Shown here piece by piece: positions 1-8,414 of a stretch of 46,206 bases of DNA. Made by a program: the position numbers and the translations under genes. How positions within the stretch are numbered: position 1 is the stretch's first letter; each line of letters starts with the position of its first letter. This DNA comes from Verrucomicrobiota bacterium (GTDB taxonomy: Bacteria > Verrucomicrobiota > Verrucomicrobiia > Limisphaerales > SXTU01). The notes under the pieces are model-generated. The model had not been told where the DNA came from. It saw only the letters and a list, made by a program, of their open reading frames with translations, and did no database searches. The stretch spans positions 1 to 46,206 of the forward strand of contig VHDH01000017.1 in assembly GCA_016871445.1 (NCBI GenBank), read 5' to 3'.

Positions 1-455
1 TTCACGCGCACGAGCTGGCCGAAGTCCGCGCTGGCGAGGAGTTGCTTGATCTTTAAGTAACGCGGCTCGACGCGCATCTGGAACATCCCGGCGAAGACCT
101 GCTTCGGATGCGCCTGCGCCACGGCAATGAGCCGCTCGGCGTCGGCTTTGTGCGCGGAGATGGGCTTCTCGACCATGACGTGCAGGCCGTTCTGGAGCGC
201 ATCAATGCCCAACGTCGTGTGCAGGAAGTGCGGTGTGGCAATGATCAGCGCGTCAATTTCCTTGGAGCGAATCATCGCCTCCGCGCTGGCGAAGGTCTTG
301 AGGCCGGGCTTGCTCTTGAACGGCTCCAGGCTCGGCGCAAAGGCGTCGCTCACCGCCGTCAGTTGGCAGCGCGAGATCTTTTTGTCGAGCAGGTAGCCAC
401 AGTGGAACTTGCCGATGTTGCCGAGGCCAACGATGCCGAGACGGACGTGTTGCAT
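1..455 (-). CDS. Gfo/Idh/MocA family oxidoreductase, N-terminal part (runs off the window)
   Basis: Read on the minus strand from the ATG at 455, the product begins MQHVRLGIVGLGNIGKFH, a Rossmann NAD(P)-binding start with the GxGxxG pattern GLGNIG. About 80 residues later comes the family's EKP motif (HVMVEKPISAHK), whose Lys is usually the catalytic or substrate-contacting residue. Roughly 151 codons are present; the C-terminal substrate domain lies beyond base 1. Members of this family oxidise or reduce sugars and inositols with NAD(P). The substrate cannot be told from this half. A second, complete member of the family lies at 36006-37031. The neighbour at 566 is divergent. Confidence 0.85.
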   Translation of the reverse strand, partial: MQHVRLGIVGLGNIGKFHCGYLLDKKISRCQLTAVSDAFAPSLEPFKSKPGLKTFASAEAMIRSKEIDALIIATPHFLHTTLGIDALQNGLHVMVEKPISAHKADAERLIAVAQAHPKQVFAGMFQMRVEPRYLKIKQLLASADFGQLVRV

Positions 456-488
456 GGAGGCGGAGCATCGGCGCGGGCAAAATGCTGA

Positions 489-532
489 GCAAGCCCTTTT
501 CCACCGGCTGCTTGGACCGGCTACGGGCTTGC
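489..532. other. 44-bp inverted repeat in a divergent intergenic region
   Basis: GCAAGCCC (489-496) pairs perfectly with GGGCTTGC (525-532), and a CCGG pair lies inside the loop. It sits between the divergently read oxidoreductase and the coiled-coil gene. It could be an operator, a hairpin in the leader of the 566 gene, or chance. No T tract follows in either direction, so it is not a convincing terminator. Confidence 0.3.
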
Positions 533-565
533 CAAAAGTACGCACCCTCCCCATGCTGAAAAGGT

Positions 566-1552
566 ATGAATAACAAGACGGCGGTCGGGGTGCTGGTGGG
601 GTTGTGTGTGTTGCTGGGCTTAGGCCTACTCATGCGCCACAACACCGCAGTCGAAACGAAGAAGAAGGATGACGGCACCATTGCCGAGCTGGAGGGGACA
701 GTCAAAAAGACCACCGGCGAACTAACCACTCAAAAGCAGGTTAATGAGGCTCTCACCAAGACCAACGAGACGATCACCACCAACCTCGCTGCCAAAACCG
801 ACGAGGCCCGCAGGCTTGCCGCACGCGTCGAGACCACCACCACCGAGTTGAACCAAACCAAGACCGCGCTCACCAAGGCGGAGGCTGAGACTAAGAAAGT
901 CGAGGCCGCACTCAACACCGAGAAGGCCAAGGCCAAGGCCGACGCAGAAGCTGCTGCCACCCGCTACGCCGCGCTGGACGCGTCAAAGAAACAAGAGCTC
1001 GCAAAGCGTGACGCGAGCATCAAGGATTTGCAGGACACCCGTGACCAGTTAAACGCCAAGATTGAGGGCCTTAATGCTGACATTGCCAAACTCAACGCCA
1101 CCATCGGCACGCTAAACACGCGCATTACCTTCGTTGAGGGTGAGCTGAAAACCGCGAAGGATGACAAAGGTTTTCTCACCAAAGAACTTCAGCGCATGCA
1201 GGGGGAGCGCACCGAAATGGAGCGCAAGATGAATGACCTCACTTTTCTCAGGGAGCAGATATCCACCATCAAGAGCGACCAAGCCGTCGCCCGCCGCGTG
1301 GACTGGATGCGGCGCGGAATATTCATGGATGAACGTAAGCCCGCGACGCTGCTCAAGGACAACCTTCAGCCGCTTACCTCCGCCAAGCCCACAAAAACCA
1401 AAGGCAGCCAGCTCAATGTTGAGGTCCACCGCGACGGCACTGTCACCATCAAAGCACCCGCCGCCGCACCCAAGCCCGCCGAGAGCGGCGTCGACAAGAG
1501 TGTCACCGTTAGCCCCGAGCCCCCCGGCAACCCGGCGCCAAAGAAAAAGTAA
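566..1552 (+). CDS. Membrane-anchored coiled-coil protein, unknown function
   Basis: The 328-residue product has a short N-terminus, one hydrophobic segment at about residues 6-24, then about 220 residues rich in Lys, Glu, Thr and Ala with heptad-like spacing (repeated TK, TT and E/K patterns), which is long coiled coil. The last 60 residues are rich in Pro, Ala and Lys. The N-terminal segment lacks a clear signal-peptidase site, so it is more likely a membrane anchor with the coil on one side of the membrane. Nothing enzymatic is visible. It is not recognised as a named family; a structural or envelope-spanning role is inference. AAGG stands directly before the ATG. moaA follows 105 bases downstream in the same direction. 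Confidence 0.75.
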   Translation: MNNKTAVGVLVGLCVLLGLGLLMRHNTAVETKKKDDGTIAELEGTVKKTTGELTTQKQVNEALTKTNETITTNLAAKTDEARRLAARVETTTTELNQTKTALTKAEAETKKVEAALNTEKAKAKADAEAAATRYAALDASKKQELAKRDASIKDLQDTRDQLNAKIEGLNADIAKLNATIGTLNTRITFVEGELKTAKDDKGFLTKELQRMQGERTEMERKMNDLTFLREQISTIKSDQAVARRVDWMRRGIFMDERKPATLLKDNLQPLTSAKPTKTKGSQLNVEVHRDGTVTIKAPAAAPKPAESGVDKSVTVSPEPPGNPAPKKK

Positions 1553-1577
1553 GTGCGGTGAGCGCCTTTAGTATTCG

Positions 1578-1650
1578 GTGTTTGGCAGTTAGTGGAGCGT
1601 ATCAGTCACTGTCCACTGATTGGACGTTGAACATCGGTTACTGATTTCTT
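1578..1650. repeat. Low-complexity CAGT-rich intergenic repeat
   Basis: The gap before moaA holds repeated CAGT/ACTG words, including TCAGTcactgtccACTGA, which is palindromic at its ends, plus CAGTTAGT and GGTTACTGATT. The wording resembles the CAGT-rich elements at 8328-8400, 19541-19608 and 21254-21343, though it cannot be aligned base for base with them. It ends immediately before the moaA start. Confidence 0.4.
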
Positions 1651-1657
1651 CGCCCGC

Positions 1658-2728
1658 ATGGCCGCCCCGCTTACGCTCCGTGACTTGCATGGCCGCGTGA
1701 TGCGCGACTTGCGCGTCAGTATTACCGACCGCTGTAATTTTCGGTGCCTTTATTGCCTGCCGGAAACGGAGGAGGCCGCAAATTTCTACCGGGGCAAGTT
1801 CGATGCCCTTAAAAATCCACAACCGGCCTTCACGCCCCTTGTCCGCGAGTGGAAAGCCAAATCTGCGCTGCTCACCTACGAGGAGATCGAGCGCATAGTG
1901 CGCGTAGCTGTCGGGCTGGGCGTCGAGAAAGTCCGCATCACCGGCGGCGAGCCGCTCCTTCGCCGGGACGTGCCTGAACTGGTCGCCCGCCTCGCACCCA
2001 TCGCGGGCATCCGCGATTTAGCGATGACCACCAACGGCGCGTACTTCGCCCCGCACGCCGCCGCGCTTCGCGCCGCCGGCCTGCGGCGAGTGAGCTTCAG
2101 CCTCGACTCACTCGACCAAGACAACTTCAAGCGCATCACGGGGCGTGACGGACTGCGGGCTGTGCTCGCCGGCATCGCACAGGCGAAGGAACTGGGTTTC
2201 GCGCCCGTGAAAGTCAACGCCGTGGTCATTCGCGGGTTGAACGATCACGAGTTAGAGCGGCTCGCTCAATTCGCACGTGAGCAGACCGTGAGCCTGCGCT
2301 TCATCGAATTCATGCCACTAGACTCAGGCCATGCCTGGCTGCGCGACCTCGTGGTGCCAGGCCGTGAAATCCTCGCGCGGCTCCAGGCGCGCTTCGACCT
2401 TTGTCCAGTCGTATCAGACAATAAGTCTGAAACGGCAAAGCGCTGGACCTTCGAGGACGGGCGCGGGGAGATCGGTATCATCGCGCCAGTCACGGAGGCA
2501 TTCTGCGGGCACTGCAACCGACTACGGCTCACCGCCGACGGGAAGATCCGCACCTGCTTGTTCAGCCTGCACGAGCACGACCTCAAGCCACTCCTGCGGG
2601 GCGGCGCGACGGACGCGGAACTCGCCGCGCGATTGCGCGAGATCGTGCTCGGCAAGGAGGATCGCCATCACATCGGCGAGCCGGGCTTCGAGCAACCCGA
2701 GCGCACGATGAGTTGCATTGGCGGCTGA
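1658..2728 (+). CDS. moaA: GTP 3',8-cyclase (molybdenum cofactor biosynthesis protein A)
   Basis: A radical SAM enzyme that, with MoaC, turns GTP into cyclic pyranopterin monophosphate, the first step of molybdenum cofactor synthesis; cytoplasmic. The N-terminal cluster motif CNFRCLYC (C26, C30, C33) binds the SAM [4Fe-4S]. The C-terminal GTP-binding cluster has C283, C286 and C300 in FCGHCNRLR...TC. The chain ends in the Gly-Gly tail (IGG) needed for activity. ITGGEPL is the radical SAM GGEP motif. Length 356 is slightly above the usual 330 or so, because about 30 residues lie between the first cluster and the LLTYEEIERIV helix. No other moa, moe or molybdoenzyme genes are in the window. Confidence 0.95.
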   Translation: MAAPLTLRDLHGRVMRDLRVSITDRCNFRCLYCLPETEEAANFYRGKFDALKNPQPAFTPLVREWKAKSALLTYEEIERIVRVAVGLGVEKVRITGGEPLLRRDVPELVARLAPIAGIRDLAMTTNGAYFAPHAAALRAAGLRRVSFSLDSLDQDNFKRITGRDGLRAVLAGIAQAKELGFAPVKVNAVVIRGLNDHELERLAQFAREQTVSLRFIEFMPLDSGHAWLRDLVVPGREILARLQARFDLCPVVSDNKSETAKRWTFEDGRGEIGIIAPVTEAFCGHCNRLRLTADGKIRTCLFSLHEHDLKPLLRGGATDAELAARLREIVLGKEDRHHIGEPGFEQPERTMSCIGG

Positions 2729-3098
2729 GAATGCAAGCCAGGGCGTTAGGCCACAAGTTAGTAACTTTCGACTGCGGCCACTCTCCGGTCAGCTTTCTTT
2801 AGAAATCAGCATTTTTGTTGAAGCTGTTTGCGCTAAACCTCGAGTCCTCAGCTACGCTGCGCAGGGAAAGGCCCGCAACGCTTGCGCTGGCGATTCAGCG
2901 GATCACCAAAACCCTGCGAGCTAGTCTGGACCAACTAGTGGCCGATCACATCAGTCCATCCTCATGGGGAGCAGTGTGAAGCAACGACCCAGCGTAATCC
3001 GTGAGGCATTGGTGCGCGCCATGAGCTGTCGAAACTAATTGCGCCTCCGACGCCTGCGAACGATAAGTTTGCGCAAGTAGCCAGTCACACATTTGAAT
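2729..3098. other. 370-bp gap without a recognisable gene
   Basis: No credible ORF is seen on either strand. The one short open frame (2718-2924) overlaps the end of moaA and has no family resemblance. No RNA gene or clear terminator stands out. The second half presumably holds the promoter of the repeat protein that follows. Confidence 0.5.
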
Positions 3099-4736
3099 AT
3101 GAAGCCCAGAGAACTGCTCCTTGCTGTTGCGCTGCTCGGCTTGGGGGCGGTGCTCGGCGTGACAGTGGATCGCGCGCGCCGACCGGTTGCCTCAACCGCA
3201 AACGCGCCCCACACGCCGACCGCGCGGGAGGGCGCGCGAGCTGTTCCCGCCCTTGGCCGACCGCCCGCGCGACGCACGGAGACCGCGACGCCGCCGGTGG
3301 ATCCACTGACGGATCCGGCGGAGCCACCTCTGTCGACAGCGGAATTTACCATCGCTTTCGCGGCCGCCCGGCTGGAATCAAATCCTGAACTACGCCTAAG
3401 GAAACTTTTAGAGCTGGCCAGTCGAGTCGTGCCGGGGGACGTGCCGGCGATCATTGGCTTGTTCGAGCAGCTTGGCCGGCGGGCGGAACGCGAGGGCGTG
3501 CTGGCGACGCTGCTGAACCAGTGGGCAAGCGCGGACGCTGGAGCCGCACTGCGTTACGCACAGCAGCTCACCCGGCCCGCCGAGCGTAAGTCCGCTGTTG
3601 CTTCGGTGCTCGCCGTGTGGGCCGAGGCCGACAATCCCGCCGCGCTCACGTGGGCGGAGTCACTCCCGCCCGGTCCGGCTCGTAATGAGGCAATCCAGTC
3701 CGTCCTCACCGCGCTAGCGGACCGGCATCCCGCCGCCGCGTTCGCCGCATTACAACGAGCGGGCTTGGCCGCTGCCCGCAACGGCCTGCCCGAGGCCATT
3801 TTCCAAAGCTGGGCCGCAATGGATCCCGCGACCGCCGCTGCGCAGGCCTGCACACACTTGGCCGCCGGCCGACAGCGCGACGCGGTCCTGCAGCTCATTG
3901 CCAGCACGTGGGCGAACAGCAATCCCGCCGCCGCGGCTGCGTGGATTAGCCAACAGCCGGATAACAAGGCACGCCGTGAGATGTTGATAAACGTAGCCGG
4001 CGAGCTGGCGGTGACCGACCCGCGTGCCGCCGTTGAACTGGCATTAAGCCTGTCAGCGGGGCCGGGGCAGAATCAGGCCTTGGGCAACATCGCCTCACGT
4101 TGGGCGGGCGTGGACTTGGAGGGCGCACTCACGTGGGTCAAACAACTGCCAGCTGGCCCAGCGCGTGATCAAACGCTCGTTAACCTGAGCCACGAATGGG
4201 CGCAAGCCAACCCGCGCGCCGCCGCTGAGTTCGCCTCCACGCTGCCCCCAGGTGACACGCAAAACTCCCTGCTGTCCGCCGTCGCGAACCAGTGGGCCAC
4301 TGCCGACCCCGCCGCCGCGCTCAAGTGGGCGCAGTCGCTACCCGACGAATCAGCCCGCCAACTAGCCACCAGCGGTGCTTTTGCCGTGTGGGCGGCGGAT
4401 GCACCAGAACAGGCCGCTGCCGCGTTGAATTCCCTGCCGCCCGGTCCCGCCCGACGCAGCCTGACTCTTAACTTCGCAGCCAGTTGGGCAGAGGCTGACG
4501 CGGCGGCCGCCGCGCAATGGGCCGAACGCTTGCCGCCCGACCAACAGTCGCCCGCGTGGCAAGGCTTGTTGCAGGTGCTCGCCACCGAAGAACCGACCCC
4601 CAGCCCTGACGGCCAGCCCAGCTTGGCCGAGCGGGCCGCTCGCGGTTGGCTGCGGGCCGATCCCGCCGCGGCCCGCGCTTGGATCGCCAGCGCTGCGCTG
4701 CCCGCCGGGGTGAAGGAGAAGCTCCTCGGCAAATAA
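3099..4736 (+). CDS. Secreted or membrane-anchored Trp-Ala repeat protein (helical repeat)
   Basis: After a hydrophobic N-terminus (LLLAVALLGLGAVLGVTV) and a Pro/Arg/Ala linker, the rest of the 545 residues is built from about ten tandem units of about 35 residues. The consensus is roughly W-A-x-x-D-P-x-A-A-A-x-x-W-A-x-S-L-P-P-G-P-A-R, each unit predicted to be two helices. This is an alpha-solenoid, TPR- or HEAT-like by appearance, and so probably a protein-binding scaffold in the periplasm or at the membrane. No catalytic motif is seen. Start chosen at ATG 3099; a TTG two codons upstream is also in frame. The gene lies 68 bases before a DUF1501 gene in the same direction, so the two may be cotranscribed. 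Similar repeat proteins are common in Verrucomicrobiota, but their function is not established. Confidence 0.75.
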   Translation: MKPRELLLAVALLGLGAVLGVTVDRARRPVASTANAPHTPTAREGARAVPALGRPPARRTETATPPVDPLTDPAEPPLSTAEFTIAFAAARLESNPELRLRKLLELASRVVPGDVPAIIGLFEQLGRRAEREGVLATLLNQWASADAGAALRYAQQLTRPAERKSAVASVLAVWAEADNPAALTWAESLPPGPARNEAIQSVLTALADRHPAAAFAALQRAGLAAARNGLPEAIFQSWAAMDPATAAAQACTHLAAGRQRDAVLQLIASTWANSNPAAAAAWISQQPDNKARREMLINVAGELAVTDPRAAVELALSLSAGPGQNQALGNIASRWAGVDLEGALTWVKQLPAGPARDQTLVNLSHEWAQANPRAAAEFASTLPPGDTQNSLLSAVANQWATADPAAALKWAQSLPDESARQLATSGAFAVWAADAPEQAAAALNSLPPGPARRSLTLNFAASWAEADAAAAAQWAERLPPDQQSPAWQGLLQVLATEEPTPSPDGQPSLAERAARGWLRADPAAARAWIASAALPAGVKEKLLGK

Positions 4737-4804
4737 TGCCGCACGCCGGTTGAAACTTCGCTTTCCCAACTGCGTCTGCTTCCACATGCTTGACCGATGA
4801 TGCG

Positions 4805-6199
4805 ATGAGCTCCGCTTGCACCCCTCAACTTGGCTTCCAAATGACCCGGCGCCGCCTGCTCCAAGTCGGCGGCATGGGCATGTTTGGCATGTCTCTTCCC
4901 AAGTTGCTCGCCGCTGAAGCCAAGGGAGGCAAAAGCCCCATCGCCCGCGCCAAATCCGTCATCTTCCTCTTCCAGTGGGGTGGGCCGAGCCATCTCGAGA
5001 CCTTCGACATGAAGCCCGATGCGCCCGAGGGCATCCGCGGCTTGCACAAGCCGATGTCCTCCAGTGCCGACGGCATCCAGGTCAACTCCCTCCTCCCGCG
5101 CACCGCCAAGGTCATGGACAAGGTCTGCCTCATCCGGTCCATGCACCACACGATGAAGAACCACAACTCGGCGGGCTATTACGCGCTCTCCGGGCACGCG
5201 CCCGCCACGGATGACCAGCGGCTCAAGGACTCCATCGATCTCTTCCCCGCCTATGGATCTGTCGTAGACCGGCTGGCACCGGGCAAAAACCCCGAGTTGC
5301 CCACCTTCGCCGCGTTTCCCTACACCATCGCGGATGGCTCCGTCGTCCCCGCGCAACACGCGAGTTTCCTTGGCAAGGTCCACGACCCGCTGCTCGTGCT
5401 GCGCGACCCGAGCGAGCCGGGCTTTGGCCTGCCGGAACTCAGCCTACCGGCGAACCTTTCCTACGACCGCCTCGCCGCCCGCCGCGAGTTGCAGAAGGTC
5501 GTGGACGCGCAATCCCGCCTGCTCGACTACTCCAGCACCGCGCGCGGCCTCGATGCCTACTACGACAAGGCGCTGGCGATGCTCCACTCCACCAAGCTCC
5601 GCGAAGCTTTCAATCTCGACCGCGAACCAAAGGAACTGCGCGACGCCTACGGCCGCACGCCCTACGGCCAAAGCTGCCTGCTCGCGCGCCGGCTCGTGGA
5701 AACCGGCGTGAAGTTCGTGCAGGTCTATTTCTCCGACAGCATCGGCGGGCGCAGCACCACGGACGGCGGGTGGGACACCCACGGCTTCGACAACACGCGA
5801 ATGTTTCCCATCATCGAGAAGCGCCATCTGCCCATCACCGACCAGACCCTGCCGACCTTCCTCAACGACATGGACTCACGCGGCCTGCTCAAGGAAACCC
5901 TCGTCGTCTGGGTGGGTGAATTCGGCCGGACCCCGCGCATCAACAGCAACATCAGCCGCGACCACTGGCCGCAGTGCTACACGGCGTTGCTGGCGGGCGC
6001 CGGCGTGAAGAAGGGGTTTGTTTACGGAGCCTCCGACAAGCACGGCGAATACCCCGCCGACAAGCCGGTGAAGCCCGACGACCTCGCCGCGACGATTTAC
6101 CACCTGCTTGGCATCGACCCGCACACGGAAGTCCGCGACACGCTCAAACGCCCCGTCCCCATTAGCTACGGCAAGGCCATCACCGAGGTGATGGTGTGA
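4805..6199 (+). CDS. DUF1501 family protein, Tat-exported
   Basis: About 465 residues. Residues 13-35 form a Tat-type signal: MTRRRLLQVGGMGMFGMSLP, with the RRRLL twin arginine and a hydrophobic stretch. The mature part has DUF1501 hallmarks: FLFQWGGPSHLETFDMKP near the start, DGGWDTHG and VVWVGEFGRTP in the C-terminal half, and RDHWPQCY. The fold is related to alkaline phosphatase and sulfatases, and the conserved Asp, His and Glu residues suggest metal binding. These proteins are typical of Planctomycetes and Verrucomicrobia and often accompany PSD1 proteins; their reaction is not known. ATG 4805 was chosen; TTG 4790 and ATG 4841 are alternatives. It converges with the lipoprotein gene, leaving a 3-base gap. 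Confidence 0.88.
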   Translation: MSSACTPQLGFQMTRRRLLQVGGMGMFGMSLPKLLAAEAKGGKSPIARAKSVIFLFQWGGPSHLETFDMKPDAPEGIRGLHKPMSSSADGIQVNSLLPRTAKVMDKVCLIRSMHHTMKNHNSAGYYALSGHAPATDDQRLKDSIDLFPAYGSVVDRLAPGKNPELPTFAAFPYTIADGSVVPAQHASFLGKVHDPLLVLRDPSEPGFGLPELSLPANLSYDRLAARRELQKVVDAQSRLLDYSSTARGLDAYYDKALAMLHSTKLREAFNLDREPKELRDAYGRTPYGQSCLLARRLVETGVKFVQVYFSDSIGGRSTTDGGWDTHGFDNTRMFPIIEKRHLPITDQTLPTFLNDMDSRGLLKETLVVWVGEFGRTPRINSNISRDHWPQCYTALLAGAGVKKGFVYGASDKHGEYPADKPVKPDDLAATIYHLLGIDPHTEVRDTLKRPVPISYGKAITEVMV

Positions 6200-6202
6200 G
6201 TC

Positions 6203-6652
6203 TCACTGCAACCGGACCGTGACCGTCTTGGGGTCATACACCAAGCGCCGGCCCGGCGGGGGCTGAGGCGGTTTGGGGCTGTTGTAAGTGGACATCAAGT
6301 TTTCCAACGACTGAGGAATGTCAGCTCCCTGTGACCACACCCGGAGCACGCGGTTGTAGGCATCCAGTTGCGCCTGATAATCACCGGGGCGCGCAGGGGA
6401 ATACATGTTCTGCGGTTGAGGCGCAGCGAAGCGCACCGGGCTGTCATCGGCCACCGGTGGGGGCTGATAAGTCGGTGGCGGTGCCTGAAACTGAACTGCC
6501 GCCGGGGCCTCACCTTGAGCTGCGGGATCCACCGCTGCGGCAGCCCCGGGAGCCTCAGGCTGTGCTGCAGTGGAGCGGGACCGCCGCCGACAGGCGGAAC
6601 CCAATAGCCCGACAACCAAGAGCAGAGAAAGGAGCGAAGTGAGTCGGGTCAT
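6203..6652 (-). CDS. Small proline/glutamine-rich lipoprotein
   Basis: 149 residues. The N-terminus MTRLTSLLSLLLVVGLLGSAC ends in a clear lipobox (L-G-S-A-C at 17-21), so it should be lipidated at Cys21 and anchored in a membrane. The rest is rich in Pro, Gln and Ala (PPPTYQPPPVAD, KPPQPPPG) and looks disordered; no domain is recognised. The gene begins two bases after the pseudopilin gene ends, which suggests cotranscription and a possible role alongside it. The basis is the signal sequence and gene arrangement only. Confidence 0.7.
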   Translation of the reverse strand: MTRLTSLLSLLLVVGLLGSACRRRSRSTAAQPEAPGAAAAVDPAAQGEAPAAVQFQAPPPTYQPPPVADDSPVRFAAPQPQNMYSPARPGDYQAQLDAYNRVLRVWSQGADIPQSLENLMSTYNSPKPPQPPPGRRLVYDPKTVTVRLQ

Positions 6653-6654
6653 AC

Positions 6655-7551
6655 TTAGGGAGCGTTCGCTTTAGTGACGTTGTTATTGGTGATAGCGGTG
6701 TAATGGGTAATCTCAGTGTGGTAGTCCCCGTAGCCAACGGTCGCCTTCGGCCCGTGCCGCACCGAGAGCACGTTGCCGGTGTTGTTGAAGCGTCCGTCGT
6801 CGAGAAAGCTCGGGCTGCTCACCGTCCACACGCCGGGAGCATATTCCTTTACGCCGTCCGCCGGGCCGCCGCGCTCTTCGATCGTCATCCACTTGTCGGC
6901 GGGACGAATCACTTCGGCAGCGCGAAATTTGCGCCTAACGCCTGTCGGCGTGCGCGCGTCAACGTAGGATGCGAACCCTTGATTCTGGTTGCCGCCGTTG
7001 AAGGCGTAGGAAAACGGGAAGTTTGGGCGTCCGCCCGATGGTGAGCCACGTTGTGGGCTGTTCGCATTGGGATCCACCACCCCCGCCGGTGCACCAAGAT
7101 ACCGGTTGTTCCAAAGTTTGTCTGCCGGGCACCGCAGCATGGTATTGCCGTTCGTGCGCAGCTCGTCAGTAAGGGGCTGCAAATATCGCGCAATGACGCT
7201 GTCCTTTAGCGGCCGAGGCGTGGTGTTAATCGCATTGTTTCCCGCGCCCGAGGTTCCGTTCTGGTAATGAATCCAGTCCTCGTGGGCATTGCCCAGCGCC
7301 CCCTGCGAAGCCCCGGCGGGAAAACAATCATCGTAATCCTGCGTGTAGAGCGAAAAGGCAAGGCCAAGCTGTTTCCCGCCTCCATTCAGGCAACTGGCCT
7401 GTGACGCTTTCGCTTTCGACTTCGCAAGCGCGGGCAACAACATCCCCGCCAGAATCGCGATGATCGCGATGACGACGAGCAATTCGATGAGTGTGAAGCC
7501 GTGGTCGCCTCGGCTGGCCGGAGCGGCGGTCTGGGGATCGCTCTGTTTCAT
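6655..7551 (-). CDS. Type II secretion-like pseudopilin with prepilin methylation motif (H-X9-DG family)
   Basis: 298 residues. After a 16-residue leader, [20 protein letters not shown] is a textbook prepilin peptidase site (cut after Gly, Phe1 methylated, Glu5) followed by the hydrophobic pilin helix. The globular part matches the large Verrucomicrobia/Planctomycetes family whose C-terminus carries H-X9-DG. Here it reads [16 protein letters not shown], so the Asp-Gly pair has become Gly-Asp. The chain is translocated across the inner membrane and may form part of a pseudopilus, although many copies per genome suggest varied roles. The ATG has a CA-rich leader (ACCAAACCAACCAACCTA) and no Shine-Dalgarno. 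The lipoprotein follows two bases downstream. Confidence 0.88.
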   Translation of the reverse strand: MKQSDPQTAAPASRGDHGFTLIELLVVIAIIAILAGMLLPALAKSKAKASQASCLNGGGKQLGLAFSLYTQDYDDCFPAGASQGALGNAHEDWIHYQNGTSGAGNNAINTTPRPLKDSVIARYLQPLTDELRTNGNTMLRCPADKLWNNRYLGAPAGVVDPNANSPQRGSPSGGRPNFPFSYAFNGGNQNQGFASYVDARTPTGVRRKFRAAEVIRPADKWMTIEERGGPADGVKEYAPGVWTVSSPSFLDDGRFNNTGNVLSVRHGPKATVGYGDYHTEITHYTAITNNNVTKANAP

Positions 7552-7857
7552 TAGGTTGGTTGGTTTGGTTTATGTGCACGTCCGCTGCGATCGGCCTAGC
7601 CAGCTCCGTTGGGGCGGGAATTGGCGGCAGAGCTTATCGCGGACTGCGCAGAAGCTACTCGCGCCACGCGCGCTGTCAAAGGTAGATTTTCGCCGCGCCG
7701 GGGCGCGGCCCGCTTGGCCGCTTGGAACGTCCCTGCCACTGGTGCCGTTATCCCTTGCCATGGCAAGCGCACACGCAAGGCGGACGAGGTGCCTCGTGCG
7801 ACCCCATCAGCCCACGCGCCGCTTGTCACCTGCCGTGCTCCAGCCTAAGCTCGCGTC
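7552..7857. other. 306-bp divergent promoter region with a GC palindrome
   Basis: It separates the minus-strand pseudopilin gene from the plus-strand nuclease gene and so must contain both promoters. I cannot place -35/-10 boxes with confidence. GCCGCGCC (7692-7699) and GGCGCGGC (7702-7709) form a perfect 8-bp inverted repeat with a 2-base loop, which may be an operator or chance in GC-rich DNA. The overlapping short ORFs show no family resemblance. Confidence 0.4.
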
Positions 7858-8313
7858 ATGAAGAACGAAGTGGTGCCCGTGCAGATCCGGGGCCTGCTAC
7901 CCGCCAACAGCGGCTGCGCCATCTTTGTCGGCAACGAGGAAAAGGTCTTCGTCATCCAGGTCGAGCACAACCTCGGCGCGGTCATCCAGATGTTCCTGCG
8001 CGACCAGCCCAAGGAACGCCCGCTGACGCACGACCTCATGGTTCACGTCTTGAGGGGCTTTGGCATCACTGTGGAGCGCGTCGTCATCACTGAATTGCGC
8101 AACTCCACTTACTTTGCCCGCCTCATCCTTAAACAGGATAACGAGCTGGGCAAAAAAATCGTCGAGATAGATGCCCGCCCCAGCGACTGCCTCGCCCTGG
8201 CTGCTGCGCACAAGCGCCCTGTCTACGTTACCAAGGACCTCTTCGAGCAGGTGGAAGATATGACTGAGTATCTCGACAAGCTCACCGAGAGCAGCGGTGA
8301 GGCAGAGGCTTGA
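7858..8313 (+). CDS. Bifunctional nuclease family protein (DUF151)
   Basis: 151 residues, the usual size for the DUF151/BFN family. Recognisable family features are the hydrophobic strand-rich N-terminus, IQVEHNLGAVIQMFL, the PLTHDLMVHVLRGFG segment, and IDARPSDCLALAAAHKRPVYV, which is the family signature (D-A-R-P-S-D-A/C-hydrophobic-x-L-A-x-R/K-x-x-x-P). Members cut RNA and DNA in vitro in plants; in bacteria the function is inferred. A CAGT-rich repeat and then holA follow in the same direction, so cotranscription is possible. Confidence 0.85.
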   Translation: MKNEVVPVQIRGLLPANSGCAIFVGNEEKVFVIQVEHNLGAVIQMFLRDQPKERPLTHDLMVHVLRGFGITVERVVITELRNSTYFARLILKQDNELGKKIVEIDARPSDCLALAAAHKRPVYVTKDLFEQVEDMTEYLDKLTESSGEAEA

Positions 8314-8327
8314 TTCGAACCCAAGTT

Positions 8328-8400
8328 TACAGTGTTCAGTGTTCAGTAATGAGTCTTCAACCATGGCCGCCCTCCGGGAAAATTGAACCCTGTCACTGAA
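8328..8400. repeat. CAGT-type repeat element, intergenic copy
   Basis: The gap between the nuclease gene and holA is almost filled by an element that begins CAGTGTTCAGTGTTCAGTAA, has GGCCGCCCTCCGGG in the middle and ends CACTGAAAACTTTCC. Read in the other direction, the insert at 21254-21343 inside PSD1-B has the same order of words (GTGTTCAGTAGTCAGCCTTC, a GGCCG-rich middle, CACTGAAAACCGG). The copy at 19541-19608 shares GTGTTCAGTGTTCAGT and the CACTGAA end. The ends are imperfect inverted repeats. Confidence 0.65.
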
Positions 8401-8414
8401 AACTTTCCTCCTCG

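Noticed and set aside
2718-2924. 68-codon frame after moaA
   Set aside because: It overlaps the moaA end, has no Shine-Dalgarno and no recognisable sequence features.
4169-5383. 404-codon minus-strand frame across two genes
   Set aside because: It runs antisense over the end of the Trp-Ala repeat gene and the start of the DUF1501 gene and has no homology-like text.
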